From: Staphylococcus xylosus | GTDB lineage: Bacteria; Bacillota; Bacilli; Staphylococcales; Staphylococcaceae | Direction of reading: 5' to 3' | Length of the DNA: 64,000 nt | Assembly: GCF_002732165.1 (NCBI RefSeq) | Contig: NZ_MRZO01000003.1 | Coordinates: 124,001-188,000 of the forward strand | Shown here: in pieces, positions 46,307 through 55,965 of the stretch | How the letters are laid out: each line of letters begins with the position of its first letter | Position numbering within the stretch: the stretch's first letter is position 1 | Program-made: the position numbers and the translations under genes | Notes under the pieces: model-generated | Databases searched by the model: none | What the model was told of the DNA's origin: nothing | Seen by the model: the letters and a program-made list of their open reading frames with translations, nothing else

Positions 46307-47728
46307 TTATAATCCGAATGCGATAGGTAACCAGAAGTAAGCAAAGAGTGAAATTACAATGATAGCGAAAATATTTAATATAAAGCCAGCTTTCACCATA
46401 TCTTTCATCTCTATTTCGTCAGAACTAAATATGGCTGCATTCGGTGGTGTTGAAATCGGCAGCATAAATGCACATGTAGATGAAAGGGCAACTATACCCA
46501 TAATTATAAACGGATCTTGGCTAATCGCTGCTGCAAAGCCAATACTAATTGGCATCAACATATTAGAAACAGCTGTGTTTGACATCACCTCTGTTAAAAA
46601 TAGAATTGCTGTTGATAATACTAGCACGATTAATATTAATGGTAGAGGTTTTACAATTCCCATCATGCTACCAAACCATTTTGTAAGTCCTGAATCTTCA
46701 AAGGCTGCAGCTAAAGATAACCCGCCTCCGAATAAGAGTAGTATACCCCAAGGGAGTTTAGTCATATCGCCCCATATAAGTAGCCCTCCTTTTTTGGATT
46801 TTGCAGGAATGAGAAACAGTAATACTGCGCCAAACATTGCAATGCTAGTGTCTGTTATATGTAATGAACCAGGGAGTAATCCGCCAAATATCCATAAAAG
46901 ACTGACAAATAGAAAAACAATTCCCGTAAGTTTCTCTTCCTTAGACATAGGTCCTAAATCATGTAATGCTTTCTTCGCAAAATCTGATGATATATGATCA
47001 GCATCTTCAATTCTGAATAACCATTTCGTTAGTAAGAAATAAAGAATTGCTAATAATATGACAGTAAGAGGTACGGCAAAAATCATCCACTGAGCAAAGG
47101 ATACTTTCCTATCAAGGCTAGACGACGCAATTGCCGCAAAAACGGCGTTTGGCACTGAACCGATAAGTGTTGCTAGTCCACCTATAGAGGCCGAATAGGC
47201 TACAGTTAGGAGGAGTGCTTTACTAAATTTACTAGCAGACTCAGGCTTAAGAAATTGTGCGTCTTTAATTTCTTTGATGAGTGCTAAAGCAATAGGCAAC
47301 ATCATGAGTGCCGTAGCCGCATTTGAAATCCACATAGAGATAAAGGCGGTAGCAATCATAGTACCTAGGATGATACGGTTACTACTTGTTCCCATCATTG
47401 ATATAATGGTCATTGCAATACGCTTGTGTAAGTTCCATTTCTCAATGGCTAAAGCAATAATAAATCCACCCATATACATAAATACGATAGGATCAGCATA
47501 AGCACTCGATGCGATAACTTCATCAGTGCCTCCTGTTAATGGAAGTAGAATTAATGGAAGTAGGGATGTTGCTGGTATAGGAATAGCTTCGGTTATCCAC
47601 CATATTGCCACAAATAGTGTAACTGCAAGTACAGCTCTAGGTGAGTCATCCAACCCTGTTATCCCAGGAATAAAGTAAAAAATAAGAAAAAGTAAAGGGC
47701 CTAAAAATAACCCGATTTTTTGTTTCAT
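46307..47728 (-). CDS. DASS-family sodium-coupled dicarboxylate/anion symporter
   Basis: The protein has 473 residues with 11 or more helices. The two inverted-repeat SNT motifs characteristic of DASS carriers appear as ISNAATALMMLPI (first) and MSNTAVSNMLMPI (second). STPPNAAIFSS near the C-terminus also fits. It resembles SdcS, which imports succinate, fumarate and malate with sodium. It reads away from the DUF819 gene, and a CodY-like box lies in the shared 156-bp gap. Confidence 0.88.
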   Translation of the reverse strand: MKQKIGLFLGPLLFLIFYFIPGITGLDDSPRAVLAVTLFVAIWWITEAIPIPATSLLPLILLPLTGGTDEVIASSAYADPIVFMYMGGFIIALAIEKWNLHKRIAMTIISMMGTSSNRIILGTMIATAFISMWISNAATALMMLPIALALIKEIKDAQFLKPESASKFSKALLLTVAYSASIGGLATLIGSVPNAVFAAIASSSLDRKVSFAQWMIFAVPLTVILLAILYFLLTKWLFRIEDADHISSDFAKKALHDLGPMSKEEKLTGIVFLFVSLLWIFGGLLPGSLHITDTSIAMFGAVLLFLIPAKSKKGGLLIWGDMTKLPWGILLLFGGGLSLAAAFEDSGLTKWFGSMMGIVKPLPLILIVLVLSTAILFLTEVMSNTAVSNMLMPISIGFAAAISQDPFIIMGIVALSSTCAFMLPISTPPNAAIFSSDEIEMKDMVKAGFILNIFAIIVISLFAYFWLPIAFGL

Positions 47729-47796
47729 AATTATTTCCCCCTTGTTTATGACGCTATAACTGTAAGAATATCAATAAGCTAACGTATAGACAATTA

Positions 47797-47811
47797 ATTT
47801 TTCAGAAAATT
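47797..47811. promoter_or_regulatory. CodY box between DASS and DUF819 genes
   Basis: ATTTTTCAGAAAATT matches AATTTTCWGAAAATT at 14 of 15 positions. It sits 69 bp from the DASS start and 74 bp from the DUF819 start, able to control either. Confidence 0.7.
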
Positions 47812-47884
47812 ATAAAAATATACAACTGAGACTGATAGAATATAGGTAATAGATTAAAACAAATATAAGCAAGGGGATGATTTT

Positions 47885-49081
47885 ATGGTAGTGGGGGCAC
47901 TTATAGACAAAGGAGATACATGGATTTTATGGGCAATCATTATTGTGTGGGCAACTATGAGCTTATTTTTAGAACAGAGGTATCAATGGGCTAGTAAAAT
48001 TTCTGGGGCTATTATTGCACTTGTTGGTGCGATGGTATTATCTAACTTTAAGGTGATACCAACGAGCTCACCAGTTTATGATACTGTATGGGATTACATT
48101 GTACCTTTATCGATACCATTACTGTTATTTAGTTCTAATATTATGAAAATATGGAAAGAAAGTAGAAGATTGTTGATTATATTCTTCATTGCTTCGATAG
48201 GAACTATGATTGGAACATTTGTTGCATTTATTATATTAAATCAATGGATACCTTATTTGAATAAGATAGGAGCGATGATGACAGGTAGTTATATTGGTGG
48301 TGGAGTTAATTTTGCGGCGTTAAGCTCTAAACTTGAAACACCAGGGGATATGGTGTCATCAACAGTAGTCGCAGATAATAGCGTTATGGCGTTGTACTTT
48401 ATGCTATTAATTGCGCTCCCTTCACTTCCATTAATTAAAAAGTATTTTAAAACAGATTATAATATAGAACAATCTCCAAAGGTGCAACAATCGTATTGGC
48501 AACCCAAAAAAATTCAATTGCTAGATATAGCATTTTCGGTAGCGAGTGCAATAACACTTGTAGCAGTAAGTTTTAAAGGTGCTGAATTGGTTCAACAATG
48601 GATACCTAAAAGTAACGTTGTGCTCACTATTATTAGTTCTTTCTTTGGAGATGCCTATCTTTTATTAACTACTTTAACATTAATTGTGGTAGCGATATGG
48701 GGAGACTTCTTTGAAAAGTTAGCTGGTGCATCTGAAATAGGAACTTTTTTAATTTATATTTTCTTTGTAGTTATAGGGATTCCTGCCTCTTTTGCCACAA
48801 TTATAACAACGGCACCTTTACTCTTTGTTTTTGTTATTATGATACTTATTTTTAATTTAGGGTTAAGTTTGTTGTTAGGTAAAGCATTTAAATTTAAAAT
48901 TGAAGAAATATTATTAGCAAGTAATGCCACAGCAGGTGGACCCACAACAGCAGCTGCACTAGCTATTGGAAAAGGATGGACAGGACTTGTTGGACCTATT
49001 CTTATAATAGGAACATTGGGTTACGTCGTAGGAAATTATGCTGGAACATTGATTTATCAATTGTTAAGTCATATGACCTAA
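47885..49081 (+). CDS. DUF819 family membrane protein (YjcL-like)
   Basis: The protein has 398 residues and 10-11 hydrophobic helices. The conserved segments GSYIGGGVNFAALS and NATAGGPTTAAALAIGKGW are hallmarks of DUF819, thought to be transporters of unknown substrate. AAGGGGATG precedes the ATG. The hydrolase-like acetyltransferase gene follows 80 bp later and may be cotranscribed. Confidence 0.87.
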   Translation: MVVGALIDKGDTWILWAIIIVWATMSLFLEQRYQWASKISGAIIALVGAMVLSNFKVIPTSSPVYDTVWDYIVPLSIPLLLFSSNIMKIWKESRRLLIIFFIASIGTMIGTFVAFIILNQWIPYLNKIGAMMTGSYIGGGVNFAALSSKLETPGDMVSSTVVADNSVMALYFMLLIALPSLPLIKKYFKTDYNIEQSPKVQQSYWQPKKIQLLDIAFSVASAITLVAVSFKGAELVQQWIPKSNVVLTIISSFFGDAYLLLTTLTLIVVAIWGDFFEKLAGASEIGTFLIYIFFVVIGIPASFATIITTAPLLFVFVIMILIFNLGLSLLLGKAFKFKIEEILLASNATAGGPTTAAALAIGKGWTGLVGPILIIGTLGYVVGNYAGTLIYQLLSHMT

Positions 49082-49161
49082 ATAGCATTGAAGTATAATA
49101 TGTAATTATAATAATAGGTGAATTAAACTAAATGTCTATGATAAGAAAGGAAGAAATAATT

Positions 49162-49722
49162 ATGAGTGAAAAAAATAAGATGCTAGCTAGTGAATGGTAC
49201 GATGCAAACAATGATAAAGATTTAGGGGCAGAGCGAATGAAAGCTAAAGATTTATGTTTTGATTTAAACCATGTTCGTCCTAGCGATCAAGCACAGCGAC
49301 AAGGAATAATAACAGAGCTTTTAAATTATGAGCCTCAATCATTAGAATTACTAAGTCCATTCCAAGCTGATTATGGCTATAATATCAATTTAGGCCAGCG
49401 TGTCTTTATTAATCACGATTGTTATTTTATGGATTGCAATAAAATTACGATTGGAGATGATGTATTTATTGGTCCTAATTGTGGCTTATATACAGCAATT
49501 CATCCTCTTGACTATCAATCGAGGAACAAAGGGATAGAAAAAGCTTTACCCATCAATATTGGAAACAATGTTTGGATAGGAGCAAATGTAGCTGTATTGC
49601 CGGGTGTGACTATAGGTGAAGGTGCTGTTATAGGAGCGGGTAGTGTGGTTGCTAAAGACATACCTGCCAATGCGCTTGCACTCGGCACACCTGCTAAAAC
49701 TGTTAGTACAATTAATCAATAA
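49162..49722 (+). CDS. Maltose/galactoside O-acetyltransferase family (hexapeptide repeat)
   Basis: The protein has 186 residues: an N-terminal helical Mac domain (residues 1-55, LASEWYDANNDKDLGAERMKAKDL) and a left-handed beta-helix of hexapeptide repeats. The catalytic His is in AIHPLDYQSR and the C-terminus has GAGSVVAKDIPANALALGTPAK. It transfers acetyl from acetyl-CoA to sugars in the cytoplasm. The frame opens at 49132, but AAAGGAAG is spaced for the ATG at 49162. Confidence 0.9.
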   Translation: MSEKNKMLASEWYDANNDKDLGAERMKAKDLCFDLNHVRPSDQAQRQGIITELLNYEPQSLELLSPFQADYGYNINLGQRVFINHDCYFMDCNKITIGDDVFIGPNCGLYTAIHPLDYQSRNKGIEKALPINIGNNVWIGANVAVLPGVTIGEGAVIGAGSVVAKDIPANALALGTPAKTVSTINQ

Positions 49723-50201
49723 GCAAGTTTTTTCTGATTTTACATGATACATTCATATAATATTTAAGAGAATGCCGTCAAAAGATTGTTGTTTTGGCGG
49801 TATTTTATATAATTTGAATTTCTTGTTTTAATTTATAGAGTTTCGATTTAGTTTGGATAAATAATAAAAATCGATGTATCTTTCACATAAATGTTGTAGG
49901 GAGTGGAATTATATTTGTATTTGGTTGTGTAATATCAAAGAACAAATTAAAATTATATTGAAAAATATTCCGCGGAGCTTAAATTAAAAATAATTAAATT
50001 GTTCGGAATATAATTGAGATTTGTGTTAAAATATAAAAATGTGAGTGAAATGGTAAGAGTAATAATAGTGACTATATAAACATGAATGCAAAATTTATAA
50101 AATATAAAGTTTTTACAGATTGTTTGAACAAGCCAACTTTTAAATGACGATTTCCATATCTAACTTAACGATTACTAGACAAGAAAAGAGGAATATTGAA
50201 T
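49723..50201. other. Intergenic region, weak hairpin only
   Basis: Nearly 480 bp, strongly AT-rich. A weak hairpin GCCGTCAAAA / TTTTGGCGGT at 49773-49801 may end the acetyltransferase transcript. The rest holds the promoter of the next gene; I see no recognised site or gene. Confidence 0.45.
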
Positions 50202-51218
50202 ATGGATATTTTAATTGGAACATTATTTTTAATTATAGTGTTAGCTTTATTTACAATATTTACATATCGAGCACCTAAAGGTATGCGTGCCATGGGAGCT
50301 TTAGCAAATGCAGCAATTGCAACATTTTTAGTAGAAGCTTTTCACAAATATGTAGGTGGAGATTTATTAGGTATTAAGTTTTTAGGTGAATTAGGTGATG
50401 CTGCTGGAGGTCTAGGTGGCGTAGCGGCAGCGGGCTTAGTATCATTAGCAATTGGTGTTTCACCGGTTTATGCGTTGGCAATCGCTGCTTCATGTGGTGG
50501 TTTAGATTTGATACCAGGATTTGTAGCTGGTTATGTAATTGGTTATCTAATGAAATATGCTGAACGTAAAGTACCAGACGGTATAGATTTAATAGTAGGT
50601 ATTATTATTATTGCGCCTTTAGCGAGATTAGTTGCAACGGGTGTAACGCCGTTAGTTAATAATTCGCTATTAAAAATAGGGGACATTATCCAAAGTTCAA
50701 CTGAAGTAAGTCCAATTATTATGGGGATTATTTTGGGTGGGGTCATCACTGTTGTTGGTACAGCTCCACTAAGTTCTATGGCTTTAACTGCATTATTAGG
50801 GCTTACGGGTATGCCAATGGCGATTGCAGCAATGGTGTCATTTGCTTCTTCATTCATCAATGGTACCATGTTTAGCAAACTAAAATTAGGTGACCGTAGA
50901 TCTAGAATTGCAGTATGTATCGAACCACTATCTCAAGCCGACGTAGTGTCTGCGAATCCAATACCGATATATACAGCAAACTTTATAGGAGGAGCGATTG
51001 CAGGTGCAGTCATTGCCTCTTCCGGTATGATCAATGATGCTACAGGTACTGCTACACCGTTAGCTGGATTTTTGGTTATGTTTGGATTTAACGATCCAGT
51101 GAAAATCTTTATTTACGGTGCTATTGTAGGTGTTATTGGCTTAATTGTTGGTTATGTATGTTCTATTATATTTAAGAATCATCCAATTGTTTCAAAAGAA
51201 GACATTGAAGCAAGATAA
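50202..51218 (+). CDS. Orphan PTS-type IIC membrane protein (PF13303-like), second copy
   Basis: The protein has 338 residues and about nine hydrophobic helices. It shows RAPKGMRAMGALANAAIATFLVEAF, GGLGGVAAAGLVSLAIGVSPVYALAIAASCGGLDLIPGF and a late GGAIAGAVIASSGMINDATGTATPLAGFLVMFG. Same family in outline as the protein at 32228, but the two differ widely. There is no IIA or IIB gene nearby. The frame begins at a TTG, but AGAGGA is spaced for the ATG at 50202. Confidence 0.72.
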   Translation: MDILIGTLFLIIVLALFTIFTYRAPKGMRAMGALANAAIATFLVEAFHKYVGGDLLGIKFLGELGDAAGGLGGVAAAGLVSLAIGVSPVYALAIAASCGGLDLIPGFVAGYVIGYLMKYAERKVPDGIDLIVGIIIIAPLARLVATGVTPLVNNSLLKIGDIIQSSTEVSPIIMGIILGGVITVVGTAPLSSMALTALLGLTGMPMAIAAMVSFASSFINGTMFSKLKLGDRRSRIAVCIEPLSQADVVSANPIPIYTANFIGGAIAGAVIASSGMINDATGTATPLAGFLVMFGFNDPVKIFIYGAIVGVIGLIVGYVCSIIFKNHPIVSKEDIEAR

Positions 51219-51224
51219 AATAAA

Positions 51225-51269
51225 AAAGCACTTTGACGTTTGTTTTTAGATACGTCAAAGTGCTTTTCT
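51225..51269. terminator. Bidirectional terminator
   Basis: A perfect 16-bp stem AAAAGCACTTTGACGT with its complement (51225-51240 with 51252-51267), between convergent genes. Confidence 0.87.
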
Positions 51270-52055
51270 TTAATCGCTTAATTGGCTATCAGGAATATCT
51301 GTAATGAACATATGACCGGGAGCGTGTGTAATCATAATGTCTGGTTTAGCATCTAAAGCGACTGATTGAGGTGTCACACCACATCCCCAAAAGACAGGAA
51401 CTTCATTATTTTTAATTATTACAGGTTCACCAAAATCAGGCTTACTTATATTAGAAATACCAATTTCTGAAGGATTTCCAATATGCATAGGTGTACCATG
51501 TACATTTTTAAAACGAGAAGTGATTTCCGTTGCTTTAATCGCTTGTTGCATAGTCATAGGACGCATGCTTACGGTGATGTTACCAGAAAATTGGCCGCTA
51601 TCGGCAGCTGGAATATTAGTCATATACATTGGTACATTATGTCCTTCCTCTAAATGACGTATAGGAATACCGGCTTCCAGTAATGCATGTTCAAATGTAA
51701 AGCTACAGCCTATTAAAAAACTAACCATATCTTCTGTAAACAAAGCGTCGATGTTAGGTCTTTGTTCTATGAGTTTACCTTGTTTATAAACACGATAGGC
51801 AGCAACTTCGGTAGTAATGTCAGCTTGTTGACCAAAGGTAGGAAATGACTTCGATCCTTTTTCAGACACATCTAAGAGTGGGCAAGTTTTAGGGTTTCTA
51901 AAACAAAATTTCAAAAAGTCATAAGCGTAAGCAGAAGGAAGTATGACAACATTAGCCTGAATATAGCCTTTGGCCATACCACTTGTATGGTCAGTCAGTT
52001 CTCCTTGTTTAATCATTTTTCTTATTGTAGCTGGTTGTTGTATTTGTAAGTCCAA
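51270..52055 (-). CDS. DUF1445 putative hydro-lyase (YcsI / D-glutamate cyclase family)
   Basis: The protein has about 261 residues. Conserved blocks include HTSGMAKGYIQANVVILPSAYAYDF, PLLDVS, DMVSFLIGCSFTFEHAL, NVPMYMTNI, SMRPM, HGTPMHIGNP and the C-terminal WGCGVTPQ and THAPGHMFITD. Its relative in mammals is D-glutamate cyclase; the bacterial activity is uncertain. Start choice: an ATG lies directly against AAGGGG, too close to use; the TTG at 52055 is 9 nt from that site and gives the normal MDLQIQQPATIRKMI opening, so I choose it with moderate confidence. Confidence 0.82.
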   Translation of the reverse strand: MDLQIQQPATIRKMIKQGELTDHTSGMAKGYIQANVVILPSAYAYDFLKFCFRNPKTCPLLDVSEKGSKSFPTFGQQADITTEVAAYRVYKQGKLIEQRPNIDALFTEDMVSFLIGCSFTFEHALLEAGIPIRHLEEGHNVPMYMTNIPAADSGQFSGNITVSMRPMTMQQAIKATEITSRFKNVHGTPMHIGNPSEIGISNISKPDFGEPVIIKNNEVPVFWGCGVTPQSVALDAKPDIMITHAPGHMFITDIPDSQLSD

Positions 52056-52095
52056 ATTTATCATCCCCTTATAAAATAATAATATCATTTTACCA

Positions 52096-52110
52096 AAAAT
52101 TCAGAAAATT
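52096..52110. promoter_or_regulatory. Possible CodY box upstream of the DUF1445 gene
   Basis: AAAATTCAGAAAATT matches CodY consensus at 13 of 15 positions, about 40 bp upstream of the TTG start and also within the divergent region of the DUF4064 gene. Confidence 0.5.
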
Positions 52111-52223
52111 ATAGTGTTGAACATATTTTAATTACTTTGAAATACGGTTTTAAAATACTAAAAGTGACGTTATAATAAATTAGTAGATGCATTGAGTCAT
52201 AATGATTTCTTGGGAGGATACAT

Positions 52224-52682
52224 ATGAAGAGAACTGGAGAAAAAGTACTTGTATGGATTGGTATTATCTTACAGTTTATATTAATATTTTTAATGGCAAT
52301 TATCACACCATTTTTAAATGATGTAAGCGTGAAAAACGAATTAGCAGATGCTATTTATAATAGCAGTATGTATGATCAAGGCAAACCACAAATAGATGCA
52401 TCTAATTTAGTAGATGTTGCTAGTCAGATATTTCTTCTAGCTTTAGTTATAGTGATTATATGCACTGTTTTGGCAATTATATTTGCTTTATTCATTAATA
52501 AAATTCCAAAAGTTGTAGGCGTATGCTTTATTCTTCTTGGCATTGTTACCGTATTAACGCTAAATTGGCTTACGGCGGTTCTATGGTTGATTGCTGGCAT
52601 TATGCTGTTGGTAAGAAAACAAAAACATACAGACAGCCTGTATGAGCCGAGTGTGTATAATAATTATAACAGAAGAAACTAA
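52224..52682 (+). CDS. DUF4064 membrane protein
   Basis: The protein has 152 residues with four hydrophobic segments: about 11-28, 74-95, 101-113 and 116-128. The MKRTGEKVLVWIGIILQ opening and WLTAVLWLIAGIMLLVRK end of the membrane part match DUF4064 proteins of staphylococci. Those usually carry an Asn/Arg-rich tail; here the tail stops at YNNYNRRN with TAA at 52680-52682. Downstream the same frame stays open for 27 codons. Function unknown. GGGAGGA precedes the ATG. Confidence 0.82.
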   Translation: MKRTGEKVLVWIGIILQFILIFLMAIITPFLNDVSVKNELADAIYNSSMYDQGKPQIDASNLVDVASQIFLLALVIVIICTVLAIIFALFINKIPKVVGVCFILLGIVTVLTLNWLTAVLWLIAGIMLLVRKQKHTDSLYEPSVYNNYNRRN

Positions 52683-52766
52683 AGTAACTATAATGGAATG
52701 CGAAGAGCTAAGGTAGATGAAACTCCACAGGCGCGTAATAAACTTAACGTTATAGAGCAAAAGTAA
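52683..52766 (+). pseudogene. Possible disconnected C-terminal tail of the DUF4064 protein
   Basis: In the frame of the preceding gene the codons after its TAA read SNYNGMRRAKVDETPQARNK and on to TAA at 52764-52766. The N/Y/R-rich style continues the tail of the protein, so the first stop could be a nonsense mutation in a longer gene. It has no start of its own with a ribosome site. Confidence 0.45.
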
Positions 52767-52876
52767 TCAACAAAATTTAATCGTATTGAAAGTAATGAGA
52801 AATAGTATTATTGAATATTGTGTATACTCAAGATATTGTCAAACAAAATTGGAACATAATTAGCGACAATTAAAAT

Positions 52877-52919
52877 AAAAGGTGAGACAGAAGTAATAAG
52901 TTACTGTCTCACCTTTTTT
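52877..52919. terminator. Bidirectional terminator
   Basis: A perfect 14-bp stem AAAAGGTGAGACAG with CTGTCTCACCTTTT (52877-52890 with 52904-52917), between convergent genes. Confidence 0.85.
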
Positions 52920-52945
52920 ATATGCAATTCATGGAGCGAATAACG

Positions 52946-54016
52946 TTAATTCATTTTGCCATGTTTATAACTTTCATAAACACTATCATATTTGATATTA
53001 CCGATACCACCGACAATAAATTTACCAAACTTAAATAGGTTAAATAAATATGCTAAGCAGACAGACACTACTAAAGTGATAATAAAGTTAAATACAATAT
53101 TACGTATCGAACTATCAGCTCTTAATAACCCTAAATCATGTACAAAGAAATAGTGGGTTAAGTAAATACAAAATGAATAGTTACTAATAAATAATATAAA
53201 TTTAGGGACATATTTTATATAAGAAGAGAATAAGAAAAAGACTAATATGACCATAGTGACATAAAATGGAATGTCAAAACGTTTTGATTCCACCCAAGTA
53301 CTAACGCCTAACAGGTAATTACCAATTAAAATAGAGGAGGCAATTACTAGTCCTATAATAATGGGCCAAGTGAAACGTTTAATATTTTTCATGAATGTTT
53401 CATAATAAATACCTGTATAAAATCCAAGTAAAAAATAACTAATCCATCCTAAAAATAACATCCAGCCTTCTCTTTCCCAAAATAAGCCTAAAATATCATT
53501 TTCTGATTGTGGTACATACTGGCGGAACGCCCAGTATATTGTAGCGAATATTATCGAACCAATAATCATTGGAATAGGTTTCCATTTAATTAAATACTTA
53601 GCAAAAAGAATATGCAATATGTAAAATTGGAAGATAATGACAATAAAGTAGGTGACGGCACCACCATGAAACATAGTATCTCCGACATTATGCATATATT
53701 GAGCTAATGTTTTGGGTTCGAAATAAAAATATGAAATACCAAGATTAATCAAGATATAAGGAATACATAGATAGATTAACTTACTCTTCAAAAATCCTGG
53801 TTTAGTTTTAACGTGATAATTTTTAGCTAATAAAAATTCTGAAATAAATACGAATAATGGTGTGCTAAACATAAGAAGTAATTGTAATACTCTAATAGTT
53901 GTACCATGACCAACAAAATCCATTTTGCTAAAAGTTGTTGTAATCGAATGAATAAGAACAATACTTAAACAAGCTATCGCACGCATCCAAAATATCACAG
54001 ATGTATAAGTTCTCAT
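52946..54016 (-). CDS. Acyltransferase family 3 membrane protein, IcaC-like
   Basis: The protein has 356 residues and about ten helices. It begins FWMRAIACLSIVLIHSI, with the catalytic His in I-H of helix 1 as in acyltransferase 3 proteins; FLLGFYTGIYYE and YSFCIYLTHYFFVHD match IcaC-like members. IcaC modifies poly-N-acetylglucosamine during export with icaADB. None of those genes is here, so it may acylate another surface polymer. A GAGGTCAG site precedes the ATG. Confidence 0.8.
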   Translation of the reverse strand: MRTYTSVIFWMRAIACLSIVLIHSITTTFSKMDFVGHGTTIRVLQLLLMFSTPLFVFISEFLLAKNYHVKTKPGFLKSKLIYLCIPYILINLGISYFYFEPKTLAQYMHNVGDTMFHGGAVTYFIVIIFQFYILHILFAKYLIKWKPIPMIIGSIIFATIYWAFRQYVPQSENDILGLFWEREGWMLFLGWISYFLLGFYTGIYYETFMKNIKRFTWPIIIGLVIASSILIGNYLLGVSTWVESKRFDIPFYVTMVILVFFLFSSYIKYVPKFILFISNYSFCIYLTHYFFVHDLGLLRADSSIRNIVFNFIITLVVSVCLAYLFNLFKFGKFIVGGIGNIKYDSVYESYKHGKMN

Positions 54017-54356
54017 TATAGCTGACCTCTCGATTGTTCTATTTGTATTTTTAAAATAAATATAAAAATAATTATTTGTGAATAATCATCCTAACATATT
54101 GAATTTAATCTAAATGTAAAGTTTAGATTACAAATTATTAAATCTCTATGTTATATATTTATTAAAGTGATAATAAATGTGATTGAATAAAATTTCAAAT
54201 ATCAACGCAATTTGATGAAATGAGTTCAACACCATTTATTTTAATAAAAAAGGTTGTAAGCGATTGCAATTATTGTTTGATATCTATACAATGGCATTAA
54301 GAATGGAAACATTTCCATTTAGTTTTCTATTTACAAACTGACATGGGGGTAGAAAA
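54017..54356. other. Divergent promoter region, acyltransferase / rocA
   Basis: About 340 bp of AT-rich DNA between the two divergent genes. It contains the cre site listed separately. No other recognised site. Confidence 0.45.
54254..54268. promoter_or_regulatory. cre site (CcpA) upstream of rocA
   Basis: TTGTAAGCGATTGCA matches WTGNAANCGNWNNCW at every defined position, about 90 bp upstream of the rocA start. CcpA repression of proline/arginine catabolism is established in S. aureus. Confidence 0.75.
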
Positions 54357-55901
54357 ATGGTAGTCAATTATCACAACGAACCAGGCATTGATTTTACAGA
54401 TAGTAAAAATGTCGAATCATTCAAAAAAGCTTTAGAGAAAGTTAAAGGTGAATTGAATCAAAAAATTCCTTTAGTTATTAACGGGGAAGAGAAGTTCACA
54501 AAAGATACGTATCAGTCTATCAATCCGGCTAATACTTCTGAAGTTATTGCTGAAGTTTCAAAAGCAACGCAAAAAGATGTAGATGATGCATTTGATGCGG
54601 CTAATGAAGCATATAAATCTTGGAAGAGATGGTCTCACAAAGACCGTGCAGAGTTTTTAATTAGAGTTGCAGCGATTATTAGACGTCGTAAAGAAGAAAT
54701 CTCAGCTGTTATGGTTTATGAAGCAGGTAAGCCATGGGATGAGGCTGTTGGTGATGCTGCAGAAGGAATTGACTTCATTGAATACTATGCAAGATCAATG
54801 ATGGAACTTGCAGATGGTAAACCAGTATTAGATAGAGAAGGCGAACATAATAAATATTTCTATAAACCTATCGGTACAGGTGTAACAATCCCACCATGGA
54901 ATTTCCCATTCGCAATCATGGCTGGAACAACATTGGCACCAGTAGTTGCTGGTAACACAGTGCTTTTAAAACCTGCTGAAGATACGCCACTAACTGCTTA
55001 TAAATTAATGGAAGTCTTAGAAGAAGCGGGATTACCTAAAGGCGTTGTTAACTTTGTTCCAGGTGATCCAAAAGAAATCGGTGATTACCTTGTAGATAGT
55101 GTACACACACACTTTGTAACATTTACAGGTTCTCGTGCTACAGGTACAAGAATCTTTGAAAGAGCTGCAAAAGTACAAGATGGTCAACAATTCTTAAAAC
55201 GTGTTATAGCTGAAATGGGCGGTAAAGATGCGATTGTAGTTGATAAAAACATCGATACAGATTTAGCAGCAGAGTCTATTGTAACGTCAGCATTTGGCTT
55301 TTCAGGACAAAAATGTTCTGCATGTTCTCGTGCTATCGTTCACAAAGATGTATATGATGAAGTGTTAGAAAAAGCAGTAGCTTTAACTAAGAACTTAACG
55401 TTAGGTAACACTGAAAACAACACATATATGGGTCCTGTTATTAATCAAAAACAATTTGATAAAATCAAGAACTATATTGAAATTGGCAGTAAAGAAGGTA
55501 AGTTAGAACAAGGTGGCGGCACAGATGATTCTACTGGTTACTTCATTGAACCAACAATTATCTCTGGCCTTAAATCAAGCGACCAAATTATGCAAGAAGA
55601 AATCTTTGGTCCGGTTGTAGGATTTGTTAAAGGTAAAGACTTTGAAGAGTTATTAGAAATTGCTAATGATACTGATTATGGTTTAACTGGTGCAGTGATT
55701 ACAAATAATCGCGAAAACTGGATTGAAGCTGTAGAGTCTTATGACGTAGGTAACTTATACCTCAACCGTGGTTGTACTGCAGCAGTTGTAGGCTATCATC
55801 CATTTGGTGGCTTCAAAATGTCAGGTACGGATGCTAAAACAGGTAGCCCAGACTACTTATTAAACTTCTTAGAACAAAAAGTTGTTTCAGAAATGTTCTA
55901 A
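54357..55901 (+). CDS. rocA: L-glutamate gamma-semialdehyde dehydrogenase (1-pyrroline-5-carboxylate dehydrogenase)
   Basis: The protein has 514 residues, an aldehyde dehydrogenase of the RocA/PruA type. Catalytic E286 (AEMGGKDA) and C320 ([12 protein letters not shown]) are present, with PWNFPFAI at 180-187 and the late ATNNRE-like and [18 protein letters not shown] segments. It oxidises glutamate semialdehyde to glutamate with NAD in proline and arginine breakdown. The cre site fits carbon control. In S. aureus rocA also lies next to farR/farE. GGGGGT precedes the ATG. Confidence 0.95.
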   Translation: MVVNYHNEPGIDFTDSKNVESFKKALEKVKGELNQKIPLVINGEEKFTKDTYQSINPANTSEVIAEVSKATQKDVDDAFDAANEAYKSWKRWSHKDRAEFLIRVAAIIRRRKEEISAVMVYEAGKPWDEAVGDAAEGIDFIEYYARSMMELADGKPVLDREGEHNKYFYKPIGTGVTIPPWNFPFAIMAGTTLAPVVAGNTVLLKPAEDTPLTAYKLMEVLEEAGLPKGVVNFVPGDPKEIGDYLVDSVHTHFVTFTGSRATGTRIFERAAKVQDGQQFLKRVIAEMGGKDAIVVDKNIDTDLAAESIVTSAFGFSGQKCSACSRAIVHKDVYDEVLEKAVALTKNLTLGNTENNTYMGPVINQKQFDKIKNYIEIGSKEGKLEQGGGTDDSTGYFIEPTIISGLKSSDQIMQEEIFGPVVGFVKGKDFEELLEIANDTDYGLTGAVITNNRENWIEAVESYDVGNLYLNRGCTAAVVGYHPFGGFKMSGTDAKTGSPDYLLNFLEQKVVSEMF

Positions 55902-55912
55902 AATAAATGACT

Positions 55913-55965
55913 AAAAGGAGCGAGTATACGCAATCAAAATTGATTGCGTATGTCGCTCCTTTTTT
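55913..55965. terminator. Bidirectional terminator
   Basis: Long stem: AAAAGGAGCGA and TACGCAATCA (55927-55936) pair with TGATTGCGTA (55941-55950) and TCGCTCCTTTTT. Its 3' end overlaps the farR stop. Confidence 0.85.
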
